64,000 nt of DNA from Nonomuraea harbinensis (GCF_019396385.1 NZ_JAHKRN010000037.1:29490-93489); one strand, 5' to 3'; counted from the first letter of the stretch, positions 16,515 through 25,717 are shown. Notes: a model not told the origin generated them from the sequence alone. Translations and numbers: made by a program.

Positions 16515-17014
16515 GGTTCCGCCCCTCCCCGCCGATGGCCGTCGTCCTGCTGCTGGTCGCCGCGCTCGCGCTGTCCTGGACGCTGCCCGGGATCGGCCCG
16601 GCGCTACGGCTCGCCACCGGCCACGGCCTGCGGGGGACCTTCACCGCGCAGCGCCTGGACTGCCTGCGCCACCCCGGGCACGAGAGCTGCGCCTGGACCG
16701 GCGCGTTCCGCTCCCGCGACGGCCTCGTCCAGCGCACGGAGGTCACCCTCGCGGGCAGCGACCGGGGCACCCATCGAGCGGGCCAGCGGGTCGAGGCGGT
16801 CGACGTGGGGCTGACCAACCGCGTCTACGGCCCGGGCGGCTCCGCCGAATGGGTCTTCACCGTACTGCTGGCCCTGGCCGAGCTGGCGCTCCTGGCCTTC
16901 GCCCTCATGGCGATCGCCGGAGCGATCCGGCGCGGTGAAGGGACGCGTTCCGCCGCCGGGGCGTCGCCGTCAGCGCCAGCCGAGTGCGGGGGCGACGTGG
17001 GTCAGGACCGATGA
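16511..17014 (+). CDS. Small membrane protein, unknown function
   Basis: A 167-residue protein with an N-terminal membrane span (about 8-25), an extracytoplasmic loop of about 80 residues carrying two cysteines (DCLRHPGHESCAW) and a second span (about 112-135), then a charged, low-complexity tail. The loop cysteines could form a disulfide. The family is not recognised. It is coupled by ATGA to the His-rich membrane gene, suggesting they work together. Its last 45 bases overlap the 3' end of the convergent luciferase-like gene. Confidence 0.7.
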   Translation: MRFRPSPPMAVVLLLVAALALSWTLPGIGPALRLATGHGLRGTFTAQRLDCLRHPGHESCAWTGAFRSRDGLVQRTEVTLAGSDRGTHRAGQRVEAVDVGLTNRVYGPGGSAEWVFTVLLALAELALLAFALMAIAGAIRRGEGTRSAAGASPSAPAECGGDVGQDR

Positions 17015-17992
17015 GAGCAGGTGGGCGTTGTAGTCCACGCCGAGCTGGCTGGGCACCGTCAGCAGGAGCGTGTCGGCCGCGGCTATCGCCTCGTCGGCGG
17101 CCAGCTCCTTGACGAGCACGTCGGGCTCGGCGGCGTACGTGCGCCCGAAGACGGCCCTGGTGGTGGCGTCGATGAAGCCGACCTGGTCGGAGCTGGTGCG
17201 CTCGTGGCCGAAGTACGCGCGGTCGGTCTCGTTGACGATCGGCATGATCGAGCGGCTCACCGACACCCGCGGCTCGCCCTCGTGGCCGGCCTCCTTCCAC
17301 GCCTCCCGGTAGGCCGCGATCTGCTCGGCCTGCTGCACGTGGAACGGCTTGCCGTTCTCGTCGTCCTTGAGCGTGGAGCTCATCAGGTGCATGCCGAGCC
17401 CGGCGGCCCACTTCGCGGTGGCGTTCGAGCCGGAACCCCACCAGACGCGCCGGCGCAGCCCTTCCGAGTGCGGTTCGAGACGGAGCAGTCCGGGCGGGTT
17501 GGGGAACATCGGCCGCGGGTTCGGCTGGGCGAACCCCTCGCCCTCCAGCACCTTGAGGAAGACCTCCGCGTGCCTGCGCGCCATGTCCCCCTCGGTCTCG
17601 CCCTCGGCCGGCTCGTAGCCGAAGTAGCGCCAGCCGTCGATCACCTGCTCGGGTGATCCGCGGCTGATGCCGAGCTGGAGCCGCCCGCCCGCGATGAGGT
17701 CGGCCGCGCCGGCGTCCTCGGCCATGTAGAGGGCGTTCTCGTACCGCATGTCGATGACGCCCGTGCCGATCTCGATCCGGCTGGTCCGCGCGCCGACGGC
17801 CGCCAGCAGCGGGAACGGGCTCGCGAGCTGCCGGGCGAAGTGGTGGACGCGGAAGTAGGCGCCGTCGGCCCCGAGCTCCTCGGCGGCGACCGCGAGCTCG
17901 ATCGACTGCAGCAGGGTGTCGGACGCGCTGCGCGCCTTGGAATACGGCGAGGACGACCAGTGCCCGAAGCTCAGAAACCCGATCTTCTTCAT
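16970..17992 (-). CDS. LLM-class flavin-dependent oxidoreductase
   Basis: A 340-residue luciferase-like TIM-barrel protein starting KKIGFLSFGHW. Typical segments are ELGADGAYFRVHHFARQ (about 44-60), RIEIGTGVIDMRYENALYMAE, and GGRLQLGISRGSPE. Members are FMN- or F420-dependent monooxygenases or reductases. The ATG at 17992 is preferred because the conserved beta-strand begins there; a GTG at 18013 lacks a ribosome site. It lies alone, convergent with the membrane gene at 16511 (45-bp overlap) and directly downstream of the phospholipase fusion on the same strand. It keeps the family signature of this subgroup but the substrate cannot be inferred. Confidence 0.9.
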   Translation of the reverse strand: MKKIGFLSFGHWSSSPYSKARSASDTLLQSIELAVAAEELGADGAYFRVHHFARQLASPFPLLAAVGARTSRIEIGTGVIDMRYENALYMAEDAGAADLIAGGRLQLGISRGSPEQVIDGWRYFGYEPAEGETEGDMARRHAEVFLKVLEGEGFAQPNPRPMFPNPPGLLRLEPHSEGLRRRVWWGSGSNATAKWAAGLGMHLMSSTLKDDENGKPFHVQQAEQIAAYREAWKEAGHEGEPRVSVSRSIMPIVNETDRAYFGHERTSSDQVGFIDATTRAVFGRTYAAEPDVLVKELAADEAIAAADTLLLTVPSQLGVDYNAHLLSSVLTHVAPALGWR

Positions 17993-18042
17993 ACGCACTT
18001 CAACATTCCGCACGTCAAGGAGATTCCATCACCGCCCGGCGG

Positions 18043-21000
18043 TCAGTCGCCGTATTTCTTCACAGCCTCGTAGTAGATGACCGCGAGGTGGCCGCAGAGC
18101 GCTTGGTACTGCCGGTCGAGCTGCGAGTCGCAGGCATGGTACAGGTCCTGGAGGAACAGCAGGTCGGTGTGCGTCTTGGCGCCGTAGCCCCAGAAGCCCA
18201 TCTTCTTGGCGTTGCGATAGCCGAAGTCGTGCCGCAGGCAGGCATCCTTGAAATCGACCCGTTGGAGACCGACGTACGGTTTGTCCGGGGCCATGCTGCA
18301 GCCGTCGCTGTCCCAGTCGAAGGTGTAGGACGCGTAGTAGCCCCGGCTGAACGTGGAGTCGTACCACCAGGCCCGCCCGCCGGCGCCGAACGCCATCAGC
18401 TGGTTGTACATCTGACGCTTCGGCATGAGCAGCATCGCCGTCCGGACGACGCTGTCGCGCTCTCCTGCCGGGTTGACGGCCGCGACCTTGATCTCGTACC
18501 TGATCGGGGCCACCCACTTCAGCGTCATCGAGGTCTTCGTGGTCGGATACTTGCTCCGGGTCCACGAGCCGTAGTACGGGAAGACCGGGCGCCAGTACAC
18601 CCGGTACATGACCCCCGGTGTGGGGCTGGGGTTCCAGTCGATCTTGATGCTGCCGATGGCCGAGGACACCCTGGGGTTGTCCGGCGGGTACGGGTAGACG
18701 TGGGTGGGGCCGCTCCTGACGGTGTTGCCGGGCTCGCTCGCCCCCCAGCGGTTCACGGCGACGACGCGGAAGTCGTAGGAGTAGCCGGTCCACAGGGGGT
18801 AGGTCAGGCGGACGCTGGTCCCGATCGTGGGGTAGGCGAAGTAGTACCAGGTGGAGCTGGAGGCCGACTTGAAGTGCACCCAGTAGTACGCGTACGGCGT
18901 GTCACTCGGATCCCAGCTCAGGTGCACATAGCCGTACCCGCCACTGGCTCTCAGATTCTTCGGCGCGGTCGGCCGCACCGACTTGGGGCCGGTGGTGACG
19001 ACGTTCGAGGGGCCGCTCATGCCGTCGGCGTTCTCGGCGACGACGCGGAAGTCGTACAGGAAGTCGTTCCACAGCGGGGTGGTCAGGCGCGCCGAGAGCG
19101 CGGTGGTGGGGTAGCCGAAGGTGTACCAGGTGGAGTTGCCCTTGGAGCGGAACTGCACCCAGTAGAAGACCACCTGCGACGCCGCCCCGGGGGACCACGC
19201 CAGGTCCACGTACCCGTCGCCGGTGCCGGTGACGCGCAGGCTCTTGGGGGCGGCGGGGGCCGCCAGCACGGTGCGCTCCCCCGCCGGGACGGCGGGCTCG
19301 GCGACCGCCGCGGCCTCGGGCCTGGCCTCGGGGTCGTCGGCGTGCGCCGACAGGATTGCGGGTCCGGCCTTCGCCGTCCCGCGCGCCGCCGAGGCCGTTC
19401 CCGGAACGGTCACCCGCACCGGGTCGGAGTCGGGGCCGTCGCCGACCGCGTCGGTGGCGGCCACCTTGAAGTCGTACACGTGCCCGGCCGTGAACGGCCC
19501 CAGCTCCGCCGAGGCGGTGACTGCCGGGTACCCGAACTTCGTGTACGCGCTCTCCCCGGCCGTGACGTCCCGCCGGTACACCCAGTAGTACACGTCGGGG
19601 ATGGCGGTCCAGGCGAGCTTGACGGTGCCGCCGGCCTGGGCGGCCGCGGTCAGGCCGGTGACCTTGGGCGGCGGCTGCGGTGCCGGCGTCGCCCTGACGA
19701 CCGCCCCCGCCGGTCCTTCACCCGCCTGGCTGATGCCGCTCACCTTGAACTCGTAGACGTGCGAGTTGACCAGCGGCTCCACGGTCAGAGCCGGCTCCTG
19801 CACCGGATACGGCAGGCGGGCGAAAGCCGCGCCCGCGGTGACGTCCCGCGCGTACACCCAGAACATCTCGGCGCCGGTCGGCGCCGTCCACGTCAGGCGC
19901 ACGCTCTGGTCGCCCGCCACCGCCTTCAGCCCCGTGGGCGCGGACGGCGGCGTCACCTTCGCCACGGCGCTGACCACCGCGCTGGCAGCGCCCTCGCCGC
20001 CGTCGCCCACGGCGACCACCTTGAACTCGTAGGTGTTGCCGTCGATCAGGGAGCCGATCTTCGCGGGCGGGGCCTCGACAGGGGCATCCACGCGGGTGAA
20101 CGTGGTGTGCCCGGCGCTCACGTCCCGCCGGTCGATCCAGTAGGCGCGGGCGCCCGGCGAAGGCGTCCACGACAGCTCGACCGTGCCGTCGGCCAGCGGG
20201 GTGGCCTTCAGCCCGGCCGGCGCGGCGGGCGGCGCCACCCGGGCCGTCACGCTGACCGTGTTCCCGGCCGGTCCCTCCCCTGCCTCGTTGCCCGCGCTGA
20301 CCTTGAACTCGTAGGTGTTGCCGCTCAGCAACGGCTCCACCTTGGTGGTGGTCTCCTCGACCGGGGCGTCCAGCTTGGTGAAACCGGTCTCGCCCGCGGT
20401 CACGTCCCTGCGGTGGATCCAGTAGACGTCGGCCCTGGCGGCGGCCGTCCACGACAGCGTGACCGCGCCGTCGGACTCCGCCTTCGCCGTCAGGCCCGTG
20501 GGAGCGGCCGGCGGCGCGAGCGTGAGGGTGACCCGCGCCAGGTTCGTCGGCGGGCTCTCGCCGACCGTGTTGACCGCGGTGACCTTGAACTCGAAGGTGT
20601 GCGTACGCGCCAGCCCCGTCAGGGTGGCGCCGGTCGCCGCCGGGTCGTCGACCGGCACCTCGGTGAACAGCGTCTCGCCGGCGGTGACGTCGCGCTGGTA
20701 GACGCGGTACCTGACCTCGCTCTCGGCCGCCGTCCATGTCAGGTCGACGTCGCCGGTGTCGGTCGCGGTGGCCCGCAGGCCGGTGGGGGCGGCGGGCGCG
20801 GTGCGGCGTCCGCCGATGGAGACGACCGGGGTGGGCGGCCCTTCGACGCCGCCGACGGTCACCGCGCTGACCTGGTACGTGTAGGTGTGGCCGTCCTCCA
20901 GGCCGGCGTTCAGGTAGGAGGTGGTGTCCGCCGGGGCCCCGATCCGGGTGAGGTGCGTCTGCCCGGCCGTCACGTCACGGCGGTAGATCCAGTAGTCGAG

Positions 21001-22203
21001 ATCGCTGCCCGGGGGCGCCGTCCAGGTCAGCTGGGCCATGCCGTCGCTGGTGGCGGTCACCCTGAGACCGGTGGGTGCGCCCGGCGTCGCCGCGGGGTCG
21101 GGCGTGGGCGGGGGCCAGGTCACCTCCTTGAACCGCGGCCGGTAGATGCGCACGTCCCGGTAGTGGGCGTCGATGTCGAAGGTGTTCACGTCGTAGGAGA
21201 TCAGCAGTTTGCCGGGGGCCGACAGCTCGGGGTGGACCCGGGCGACGTAGACGAATTGGTTGGGGTCCAGCTTCGGCTCGACCGCTTCGAGCAGGTACGT
21301 CGGGCCGGTGAAGGGGCCGGTGGGGGAACCGGCGGCATAGGCCACGATCCGGTTGCTGAAGATCTCGTTGTTCTCCTGGGTGACCAGGACGTACTGGTTG
21401 CCCTCCTTGGTGACCGACATGCCCTCGCCGACGCCGCTGAGCAGCCGCGCCGACGCCGACTCCTGCGCCGACCAGGCCGAGCCCGTCCAGTACTCCCAGG
21501 CGCCCGACAGGTTCCCGGCGGTCACCCGCGCCACATGGGTGAACTTCAGGCTGCCGGAGGACTCACTGCCGTAGATGTAGGTGTGGACGCCGTCCTCCAG
21601 GATCGACGACCCCCAGCCGATCTTCCCCGACACCGGCAGGACCTTGACCGAGGACAGGGTCAGGCCCGGCAGCGCGAAGGTCGCCAGCACGTTGCCGGTC
21701 AGGCGGAAGCCGAGCGGCGTGCCGTCGCCGGTGGCGGTGTAGCTGCCGTAGACGACCTTGAGGGTGTTCCCCTCGACCGTGGCGTCACCCAGCCAGTAGA
21801 AGTCCGAGCCGGAGGAGGGACGTACTAAAGCGGTCGGCGCGCTCGCCGTCCCGCCGTGCAGGGTCGGGCCGAGGTTCGTGCCGTTCTGCACGACCAGCGT
21901 GTTGTTGACCATGGGGGTGTCGCGCGGACGGGAGTGGTCGGGGTTGACGGTGCCGAGGAAGGTGTCGGAGAACAGCCAGGCGATGCGGCCGTCCGGCAGC
22001 GGGACCGTGACGGTGGAGTCGCCGCCCGTCCAGTGGCCGCCGGCGTCGCCGTAGCCGGCCCACATGTCGGTGAGCGCGGCCGGGGTCATGGGGGCGGCGG
22101 CGCTGGTCCGGGCCGAGGCCGCCGCCGTCTCCGGTGATTGAACGTGGAGGAGGCCGGCCAGAAGAACCAGCGAAAGGACCGAGCCGGCCCACCTACGAAA
22201 CAT
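18043..22203 (-). CDS. Secreted DUF4185-like / nine FnIII / phospholipase A2 multidomain protein
   Basis: A 1386-residue secreted protein. After the signal peptide (about 1-33) a DUF4185-like domain covers about 45-370 (MVNNTLVVQNG, DATVEGNTLKVVYGSY, GVGEGMSV). Nine fibronectin type III domains follow, recognisable by PTGL/PKNL starts and YWVY and YEFKV strands. After the sixth is a linker rich in Ala, Pro, Glu and Asp. The last about 115 residues are a prokaryotic phospholipase A2: DGCSMAPD, then DACLRHDFGYRN with the catalytic His-Asp pair, and four cysteines suited to two disulfides. It would hydrolyse the sn-2 bond of phospholipids outside the cell. The ATG at 22203 has GAGGAG upstream. 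A TTA codon occurs at 21836-21838. Fn repeats share the unusual RRDVTAG core. Confidence 0.9.
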   Translation of the reverse strand: MFRRWAGSVLSLVLLAGLLHVQSPETAAASARTSAAAPMTPAALTDMWAGYGDAGGHWTGGDSTVTVPLPDGRIAWLFSDTFLGTVNPDHSRPRDTPMVNNTLVVQNGTNLGPTLHGGTASAPTALVRPSSGSDFYWLGDATVEGNTLKVVYGSYTATGDGTPLGFRLTGNVLATFALPGLTLSSVKVLPVSGKIGWGSSILEDGVHTYIYGSESSGSLKFTHVARVTAGNLSGAWEYWTGSAWSAQESASARLLSGVGEGMSVTKEGNQYVLVTQENNEIFSNRIVAYAAGSPTGPFTGPTYLLEAVEPKLDPNQFVYVARVHPELSAPGKLLISYDVNTFDIDAHYRDVRIYRPRFKEVTWPPPTPDPAATPGAPTGLRVTATSDGMAQLTWTAPPGSDLDYWIYRRDVTAGQTHLTRIGAPADTTSYLNAGLEDGHTYTYQVSAVTVGGVEGPPTPVVSIGGRRTAPAAPTGLRATATDTGDVDLTWTAAESEVRYRVYQRDVTAGETLFTEVPVDDPAATGATLTGLARTHTFEFKVTAVNTVGESPPTNLARVTLTLAPPAAPTGLTAKAESDGAVTLSWTAAARADVYWIHRRDVTAGETGFTKLDAPVEETTTKVEPLLSGNTYEFKVSAGNEAGEGPAGNTVSVTARVAPPAAPAGLKATPLADGTVELSWTPSPGARAYWIDRRDVSAGHTTFTRVDAPVEAPPAKIGSLIDGNTYEFKVVAVGDGGEGAASAVVSAVAKVTPPSAPTGLKAVAGDQSVRLTWTAPTGAEMFWVYARDVTAGAAFARLPYPVQEPALTVEPLVNSHVYEFKVSGISQAGEGPAGAVVRATPAPQPPPKVTGLTAAAQAGGTVKLAWTAIPDVYYWVYRRDVTAGESAYTKFGYPAVTASAELGPFTAGHVYDFKVAATDAVGDGPDSDPVRVTVPGTASAARGTAKAGPAILSAHADDPEARPEAAAVAEPAVPAGERTVLAAPAAPKSLRVTGTGDGYVDLAWSPGAASQVVFYWVQFRSKGNSTWYTFGYPTTALSARLTTPLWNDFLYDFRVVAENADGMSGPSNVVTTGPKSVRPTAPKNLRASGGYGYVHLSWDPSDTPYAYYWVHFKSASSSTWYYFAYPTIGTSVRLTYPLWTGYSYDFRVVAVNRWGASEPGNTVRSGPTHVYPYPPDNPRVSSAIGSIKIDWNPSPTPGVMYRVYWRPVFPYYGSWTRSKYPTTKTSMTLKWVAPIRYEIKVAAVNPAGERDSVVRTAMLLMPKRQMYNQLMAFGAGGRAWWYDSTFSRGYYASYTFDWDSDGCSMAPDKPYVGLQRVDFKDACLRHDFGYRNAKKMGFWGYGAKTHTDLLFLQDLYHACDSQLDRQYQALCGHLAVIYYEAVKKYGD

Positions 22204-22404
22204 GACGACTCCTCGGAGCACGCGACATCGCTCGAAGGCTAGATCGACAAGATCCCGGCGGGAACGGGCGGCATGACTCAATCTGGCGCCGCGACCGGGG
22301 TCGGTCATTGAGTACGACGACTCAGCCGGATATCCGCTGACCTCGGGCTTCTTTACAGATCTGGGCTACTAGATCAATGACGTCCCCGTTGGTATGTTGC
22401 GCGT
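22204..22404. promoter_or_regulatory. Divergent intergenic region with inverted repeat
   Basis: This 201-bp spacer separates the phospholipase fusion (leftward) from the LAL regulator (rightward). It holds an inverted pair ACTCAAT/ATTGAGT (22276-22282 and 22307-22313). A TATGTT element (22393-22398) lies only 6 bp before the GTG of the regulator, which has no ribosome site, so that transcript may be leaderless. The adjacent regulator could control the phospholipase from here. Confidence 0.4.
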
Positions 22405-25400
22405 GTGCTGCATGGTCGTGCCGTCGAGCTGTCAGCCGTCGACCGTCTGCTGACCGGTGCCAGGGCCGGCGCGAGCGCCGCGCTGGTCGTCCGCGGCGAG
22501 GTGGGCATCGGCAAGACCGCTCTGCTCGACCACGCGGCCGCCTCGGCCGCCGTGACGGGGTTGCGGGTGCTGCGCTGCGCGGGCACCGAGTCCGAAGCCG
22601 GGCTGCCCTTCGCGGCGCTGCACCTCCTGCTCCGGCCGTGCCTGCCCCTGATCGGCCGCCTGCCGGGACCTCAGGCGGCGGCGCTGGGCGCCGCGTTCGG
22701 CCTGACGGCCGGGCCGGCGGGCGGGCCCGGCCAGGGCCGGTTCCTGGCCGGGATGGCGGTGCTCACCATGCTGGCGGAGTCGGCGCGGGAGACGCCGCTG
22801 CTGTGCGTGGTGGATGACGTGCAGTGGCTCGACCGGCCGTCGGCCGACGCCCTGCTGTTCGCCGCGCGACGGCTGGGCGCCGAGGGCATCGTCCTGATCT
22901 TCGCCTCCGAGGACGATTCCGCTCTGGACATCCTCCCGGAGCTGCGCCTGCGCGGGCTCGACGGGCCCGCCGCCGCCGCTCTCGCGGAGTCCGTGACCGG
23001 ACGCCGGCCGGTGCCCTCCGTCCTGGACCGCCTGCTCACCGAGTCCGGCGGCAACCCGCTCGCCTTCGTCCAGCTCTCGTCGGCGCTCACGCCCGACCAG
23101 CAGGACGGCGCCCTGACCGCCCTCCCCCTGGCGATCAGCGGATCTCCGGAGGCCGGATGGGGACCTGCCGCGCCGCCGGCAGTCAGCAGATCTCCCGAGG
23201 CCGGATGGGGACCCGCCGCCCCGCCGGCGGTCAGCGGGGCCCTGGAGGCAGGACTCGTTTCGGGCAGTGGGGCGATGAACGGCGGGAGCCGGGCGGAGCG
23301 GGTCTTCCGCGCGCGGATCGGGCGCCTGCCGGTGCCCACGCGGGCGCTGCTCCTGGTGGCCGCCGCGGACGACACGGGCCTGTTGCGGGTGGCCCTGACG
23401 GCCGCCGCCGCCGCGTTCGGCTCGGCGTCCGGGGACCTCGGCCCGGCGGTGGAGGCTTCTCTCGTACGGGTGTCGGGCACGTCGATCGTCTTCCGCCATC
23501 CCCTCATCCGGATGGCGGCCTATCAGCGGGCTTCGGCGGCGGATCGGATGGCGGCGCACCGGGCCCTCGCGGGAGCCCTGCGAGGCACCGCACACGCCGA
23601 TCGCCGCGCCTGGCACCGCGCCGCCGCCTCGACCGGGCCGGACGAGAAGACGGCGCGGGCGCTGGAGACAACGGCCCGGCGTGCCGCGGAGCGCCGCGCC
23701 CACGCGACAGCCGCGGCGGCCTACGAACGGGCCGCCGAGCTGAGCCCCGCCCGCGAGGCCGCCTCCGCCCGCCTCGCCGCCGCCGCCCGCGCCGCCTTCG
23801 ACGCCGGCCACCTCACCCAGGCGGCCCGCCTCGCCGACCGCGCCCACTACCTCCGCCCCGACCAGCCCTTCGACTCCCACCACCCCAACCAGCAGCCCAC
23901 TCCGTACGCACCCGCAGACGACATCCCAGAACGCCCGAGCACCACGGCCACGACCATCGACGCCATCCCAGAACGCCCGAACACCGCAGGCACGACCGTT
24001 GACGACATCCCGGAACGTCCGAACACCGTAGACACGGCTGTTGGCGGCATCCCTGGACGCCTGAGCAGCGCGGACGCGAACGTTGACGGAGTCCCCGAAG
24101 GCCCGAGCAGCGCAGGCACGAGCGCCGAGCGCATCCCCGAACGCCTGAGCGCTGCGCATGCGTCGCTCGGCGGGGGTGTGGCGTGTCGGGGGCGTACGGG
24201 AGGGGGTGAGCGCGACGGGGTGACGGAGAGGGGGGCGGTGGCGCGGTTGCGGGCGGCGGTGGCGTTCGAGCAGGGGTTTCCCGGGCTGGCGAGCCGCATC
24301 CTGGTGGCGGGCGCCGCGAGGTGCGCGCCCGCGACGGCCTCGCTGATGCTGGCGGAGGCCGTACGGGCCGCTTGGCACGCGGGTGACACCGACCTGGCCG
24401 GCGAGATCGCGCGCAGGCTGGACGGACTCTCTCCCGGCACCACTCCCCTGGCGGGCGCCATGACCGCGCTCACGGATCTCATCCGCGGCGTGTCGGTCAC
24501 GGGCATGCCCCGGATCACGGAGCTGATCGATCAGGCCCGCCGCGCCCCGCTGCCCGACGACCCTCGCGCTCTCCTGCTCGCCTCCGCCGGCTTGGCCACC
24601 GCAGACCATCGCGCGTCCTACGAGCTGGCCGACGCCCTCGTCACGGCCTGCCGTACCACCGGAAGGATCGGCTCGCTGCCGGGCGCGCTCCTCGTACGGG
24701 CCAGGGCGCAGACCTTCCTCGGCCACCATCGCCAGGCGGAGGCCACCGCCGTGGAAGCGCTCCGCCTGGCCCACGCCGGCGGCCAGCGCCACACGGCCGC
24801 CCACCTCGCCCGCCTGCTCTCCTGGCTGGCCGCCGTCTCCGGCGGTGACGCGGGGCGGCACGGCGCGTACGCGGAGGACCCGGCCGCGCACGACGACGCG
24901 GTGAGCGCCGCCGTGGCGAACTGGGCCCGCGGCCTGAACGACCTCACCTCCGGCCGCTACGCCTCGGCCCTGGACCGGCTGACCGGCGGCTGGTCGGGCA
25001 GCTCGCTCATCGCCGCCTACCTCTCGGCCCCCGACCAGGTCGAGGCCGCGGTGCGCTGCGCCCAGCCGGAGAGGGCCCGCGCGACGTTCCACCGCTTCGA
25101 CGCCTGGGCCGCCCAGACCGGCCGGCCCACCCCCGAAGCGCTCGCCCACCGCTGCCGGGCGCTCCTCATGCCTCCGGGCTCCCCGGACGACGACCGCCAG
25201 GCCTGCTTCGAAGCCGCCCTGCGCGCTCATCAACGCGACCCGCAACCGTACGAACAGGCCAGGACCGAGCTCGTCTACGGCCAGTGGCTGCGCCGCACCC
25301 GCCGCAAGCGCGCGGCGCGCGAGTTGCTGGAAGCCTCCAGCGAACGTTTCGACCAGCTCGGGGCCCGTCCTTGGGCCCGCCGCGCCGCCGCCGAACTGCG

Positions 25401-25638
25401 CGCCACCGGCGACCCGCGTCACGGCCGCGCGGCCGGGCACGTCCCCCGGAACCTGCTCACCGCCCAGGAGCGCCAGATCGCCAGGCTCGCCTCGCGCGGC
25501 GTCCGCAACCGCGACATCGCCGCCCAGCTCTTCCTCAGCCCCCGCACGGTCGGCAACCACCTGTACAACGTCTTCCGCAAGCTCGGCATCACCTCCCGCC
25601 GCGACCTCGGCACCGCTCTCGGCCTCGACACGCCCTGA
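22405..25638 (+). CDS. LuxR-family LAL-type regulator (STAND ATPase with C-terminal HTH)
   Basis: A 1077-residue large ATP-binding LuxR regulator. The Walker A motif is GEVGIGKTALL (about 31-41) and the Walker B motif is LLCVVDDVQWLD (about 132-143). A TPR-like helical region fills the middle. The C-terminal LuxR helix-turn-helix is clear: LTAQERQIARLASRGVRNRD then FLSPRTVGNHLYNVFRKLG (about 1015-1060). Two blocks of in-frame DNA repeats interrupt it (see repeats at 23140 and 23917), each encoding Pro/Gly-rich or acidic linkers. No ribosome site precedes the GTG. It is divergent from the secreted phospholipase fusion, a natural target. The signal it senses is unknown. Confidence 0.92.
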   Translation: MLHGRAVELSAVDRLLTGARAGASAALVVRGEVGIGKTALLDHAAASAAVTGLRVLRCAGTESEAGLPFAALHLLLRPCLPLIGRLPGPQAAALGAAFGLTAGPAGGPGQGRFLAGMAVLTMLAESARETPLLCVVDDVQWLDRPSADALLFAARRLGAEGIVLIFASEDDSALDILPELRLRGLDGPAAAALAESVTGRRPVPSVLDRLLTESGGNPLAFVQLSSALTPDQQDGALTALPLAISGSPEAGWGPAAPPAVSRSPEAGWGPAAPPAVSGALEAGLVSGSGAMNGGSRAERVFRARIGRLPVPTRALLLVAAADDTGLLRVALTAAAAAFGSASGDLGPAVEASLVRVSGTSIVFRHPLIRMAAYQRASAADRMAAHRALAGALRGTAHADRRAWHRAAASTGPDEKTARALETTARRAAERRAHATAAAAYERAAELSPAREAASARLAAAARAAFDAGHLTQAARLADRAHYLRPDQPFDSHHPNQQPTPYAPADDIPERPSTTATTIDAIPERPNTAGTTVDDIPERPNTVDTAVGGIPGRLSSADANVDGVPEGPSSAGTSAERIPERLSAAHASLGGGVACRGRTGGGERDGVTERGAVARLRAAVAFEQGFPGLASRILVAGAARCAPATASLMLAEAVRAAWHAGDTDLAGEIARRLDGLSPGTTPLAGAMTALTDLIRGVSVTGMPRITELIDQARRAPLPDDPRALLLASAGLATADHRASYELADALVTACRTTGRIGSLPGALLVRARAQTFLGHHRQAEATAVEALRLAHAGGQRHTAAHLARLLSWLAAVSGGDAGRHGAYAEDPAAHDDAVSAAVANWARGLNDLTSGRYASALDRLTGGWSGSSLIAAYLSAPDQVEAAVRCAQPERARATFHRFDAWAAQTGRPTPEALAHRCRALLMPPGSPDDDRQACFEAALRAHQRDPQPYEQARTELVYGQWLRRTRRKRAARELLEASSERFDQLGARPWARRAAAELRATGDPRHGRAAGHVPRNLLTAQERQIARLASRGVRNRDIAAQLFLSPRTVGNHLYNVFRKLGITSRRDLGTALGLDTP
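23140..23256 (+). repeat. 48-bp tandem repeat, two full copies plus partial, inside the LAL gene
   Basis: Copies at 23140-23187 and 23188-23235 differ at only a few bases; a decayed third copy runs to about 23256. The unit encodes SPEAGWGPAAPPAVS-like peptide, so copy number changes keep the frame. It falls between the ATPase module and the next helical part of the regulator. Confidence 0.85.
23917..24165 (+). repeat. 42-bp degenerate tandem repeat, about six copies, inside the LAL gene
   Basis: Units start at 23917, 23959, 24001, 24043, 24085 and 24127. Each encodes a 14-residue unit of the form DDIPERPxTxxTxV (DDIPERPSTTATTI, DAIPERPNTAGTTV, DDIPERPNTVDTAV and so on). Divergence grows toward the right end. 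All copies keep the reading frame, so the protein gains a long acidic, proline-rich linker. Confidence 0.85.
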
Positions 25639-25653
25639 CAGGCGTCGAACACG

Positions 25654-25717
25654 CCGGCGCCCTCGCCGCGCAAGCCGGGTACGCACCGGCGCCCTCGCGG
25701 CGCAGGCCGGGTGCGCG
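25654..25717. repeat. 32-bp imperfect tandem duplication
   Basis: Two adjacent copies (25654-25685 and 25686-25717), each beginning CCGGCGCCCTCG, differ at a few positions. They lie in the short convergent gap between the LAL gene and the MFS gene. The copies can pair only weakly with themselves, so a terminator role is uncertain. Confidence 0.6.

Noticed and set aside
18088..21828. 1246-residue plus-strand open frame opposite the phospholipase fusion
   Set aside because: No recognisable domain; the minus strand carries nine FnIII domains and PLA2.
23917..24165. Regularly spaced repeats that could suggest a CRISPR array
   Set aside because: The 42-bp units are contiguous with no unique spacers, keep a reading frame and lie within a gene.
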